Shown: one piece after another, positions 5,905 to 6,499 of the stretch
Layout of the letters: each line of letters begins with the position of its first letter
Numbering within the stretch: the stretch's first letter is position 1
Notes under the pieces: generated by a model
Told to the model about the DNA's origin: nothing
The model's database searches: none
Seen by the model: the letters and a program-made list of their open reading frames with translations, nothing else
Source of the DNA: Limisphaerales bacterium
Lineage (GTDB): Bacteria > Verrucomicrobiota > Verrucomicrobiae > Limisphaerales > UBA11358
DNA: 6,499 bases
Direction of reading: 5' to 3'
NCBI GenBank assembly: GCA_003152145.1
Contig: PLZL01000167.1
Span: 4,026-10,524, forward strand
Made by a program: the position numbers and the translations under genes

Positions 5905-6266
5905 CAGCCCGGCGCGCTCATTCATTAAGCCGGCCCCATGCCGTAGGACAGGCGTCGCGCCTGTCTCCAATTTCATTCAGCCGGGACAAATTTACATATT
6001 CTTCAGCGTGACGGCAGCCATTGGGCGGAGGATGGATTTTTCAAATGGAGACAGGCGCGACGCCGGTCCTACGCGGCTGGACACGCAAACGATGTGAAGT
6101 TCAGCTGCATGGTTTCGATTAAGGCTGTTAAATCGGCCGCCGGTTGAAATCGCAAAGGATTATTCATCCACCCAATTAGGCACGCCAAAGGATGCTTGGG
6201 AAAAGACAACATTTGAGTTTCGTGTTGGCCGGGTTCTGATATGTTACGCCGCACGAATTTCGAGCA
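5905..6266. other. 362-bp intergenic region between LOG and transhydrogenase genes
   Basis: Apart from the paired palindromes, nothing protein-like was recognised. Open frames on either strand here show no familiar motif, and the longer minus-strand ones run across or into the repeat or under the transhydrogenase gene. The stretch 6074-6266 presumably holds the promoter of the transhydrogenase gene. Only a poor candidate is visible: TTGAGT at 6213-6218 and TATGTT at 6240-6245, with a 21-bp spacing that is too long for a confident call. A 9-codon ATG frame (6241-6270) ends in an ATGA overlap with the downstream start. Confidence 0.6.
5942..6073. repeat. Paired inverted REP-like palindromes (REPIN/BIME-like element)
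   Basis: Arm 1 (5942-5969) and arm 2 (6046-6073) are 28-bp inverted repeats matching at 27 of 28 positions, separated by 76 bp; the single difference is A at 5950. Each arm also contains an internal palindrome: GACAGGCGTCGCGCCTGTC at 5947-5965 forms an 8-bp stem with a 3-nt loop, and the arm 2 copy has one A-G mismatch in its stem. The arrangement (two REP-like hairpins in head-to-head orientation around a short spacer) matches REPIN/BIME architecture. No RAYT-type transposase is in the window. It fills much of the non-coding gap between the LOG gene and the transhydrogenase gene and may also stabilise or terminate the LOG transcript. Confidence 0.8.
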
Positions 6267-6499
6267 ATGAAAATTTCAGTTCCAAAAGAAATACAACCGG
6301 GCGAGACCCGCGCGCCGCTAACGCCGGACGCCGCAGGCAAGCTTGTCAAGCTTGGCGCACAAGTTGAAGTCGAGGCCGGCCTCGGCACCGCCGCCGGATT
6401 TCCCGACGAGGCCTACACCAAAGCCGGCGCGACGATCACCACTGACCGCAAGGCGCTCATCAGTTCCGGCGATATCGTGCTGCGCCTGCGCAAACCGCC
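6267..6499 (+). CDS. pntA: NAD(P) transhydrogenase subunit alpha, N-terminal part (partial)
   Basis: The first 77 codons of a gene running off the right edge. PntA forms the NAD(H)-binding part of the proton-translocating transhydrogenase that couples the proton gradient to NADPH formation. The N-terminal alanine dehydrogenase/PntA domain is clear: MKISVPKEIQPGETRAPLTPD (residues 1-21, compare the family's 'GVPKE...E.RVALTP'), LVKLGAQVEVEAGLGTAAGFPDEAY (26-50) and GDIVLRLRKP (68-77). The DIVL-x-L-R-K-P ending of the first subdomain favours transhydrogenase alpha over alanine dehydrogenase, which typically has K-x-K-E-P there, but the fragment is too short to exclude the latter. Start ATG 6267 puts the first beta-strand at the N-terminus; only a weak GAG (6262-6264) precedes it. 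pntB would be expected just downstream, outside the window. Confidence 0.82.
   Translation, partial: MKISVPKEIQPGETRAPLTPDAAGKLVKLGAQVEVEAGLGTAAGFPDEAYTKAGATITTDRKALISSGDIVLRLRKP

Noticed and set aside
1..6499. CRISPR array, tRNA/rRNA genes, prophage, toxin-antitoxin or defence genes
   Set aside because: No regularly spaced repeats, no tRNA cloverleaf or rRNA sequence recognised, and no genes of those classes among the readable frames.

Overview
The window looks like ordinary chromosome from a GC-rich bacterium. My best inference is Verrucomicrobiota, Limisphaerales/Pedosphaera-like. Three things point there. The secreted propeller protein has a C-terminal module (about 'LSW...LQQSPDL..W...GFFRL') that I associate with exported proteins of that group. 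The spacers carry short palindromic and tandem repeats of a kind I remember from those genomes. No gene start has a recognisable Shine-Dalgarno sequence. This is motif recall, not a database result.

Layout. The left edge holds the N-terminal 241 residues of a NifS/IscS-type cysteine desulfurase on the minus strand (to 725). A 182-bp divergent spacer separates it from a compact plus-strand feoA-feoB pair (908-1195 and 1192-3246, ATGA overlap) for ferrous iron uptake. A possible weak terminator and a perfect 2 x 14-bp tandem repeat lie between feoB and trpF (3323-3949, tryptophan biosynthesis). Convergent to trpF is a lower-GC minus-strand gene for a secreted seven-repeat Asp-box beta-propeller (4001-5116). 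Divergent from it is a LOG-family nucleotide phosphoribohydrolase (5338-5904), possibly preceded by a coupled 27-codon ORF and a sigma-70-like promoter. The 362-bp gap 5905-6266 holds a 132-bp pair of inverted REP-like palindromes. The right edge has the first 77 codons of a gene best read as NAD(P) transhydrogenase subunit alpha.

How the genes relate. FeoA and FeoB are a functional pair. The divergent cysteine desulfurase supplies sulfur for Fe-S clusters or other thio-cofactors, so joint control with iron uptake is conceivable, but no Fur-type operator is visible. The remaining genes look like unrelated housekeeping or exported functions.

I do not see a previously undescribed multi-gene system. 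The most distinctive points are a C-x2-C-x2-C cluster in the FeoB linker, start codons lying almost on top of predicted promoters (possible leaderless transcripts), the small ORF coupled to the LOG gene, and the paired palindrome element.
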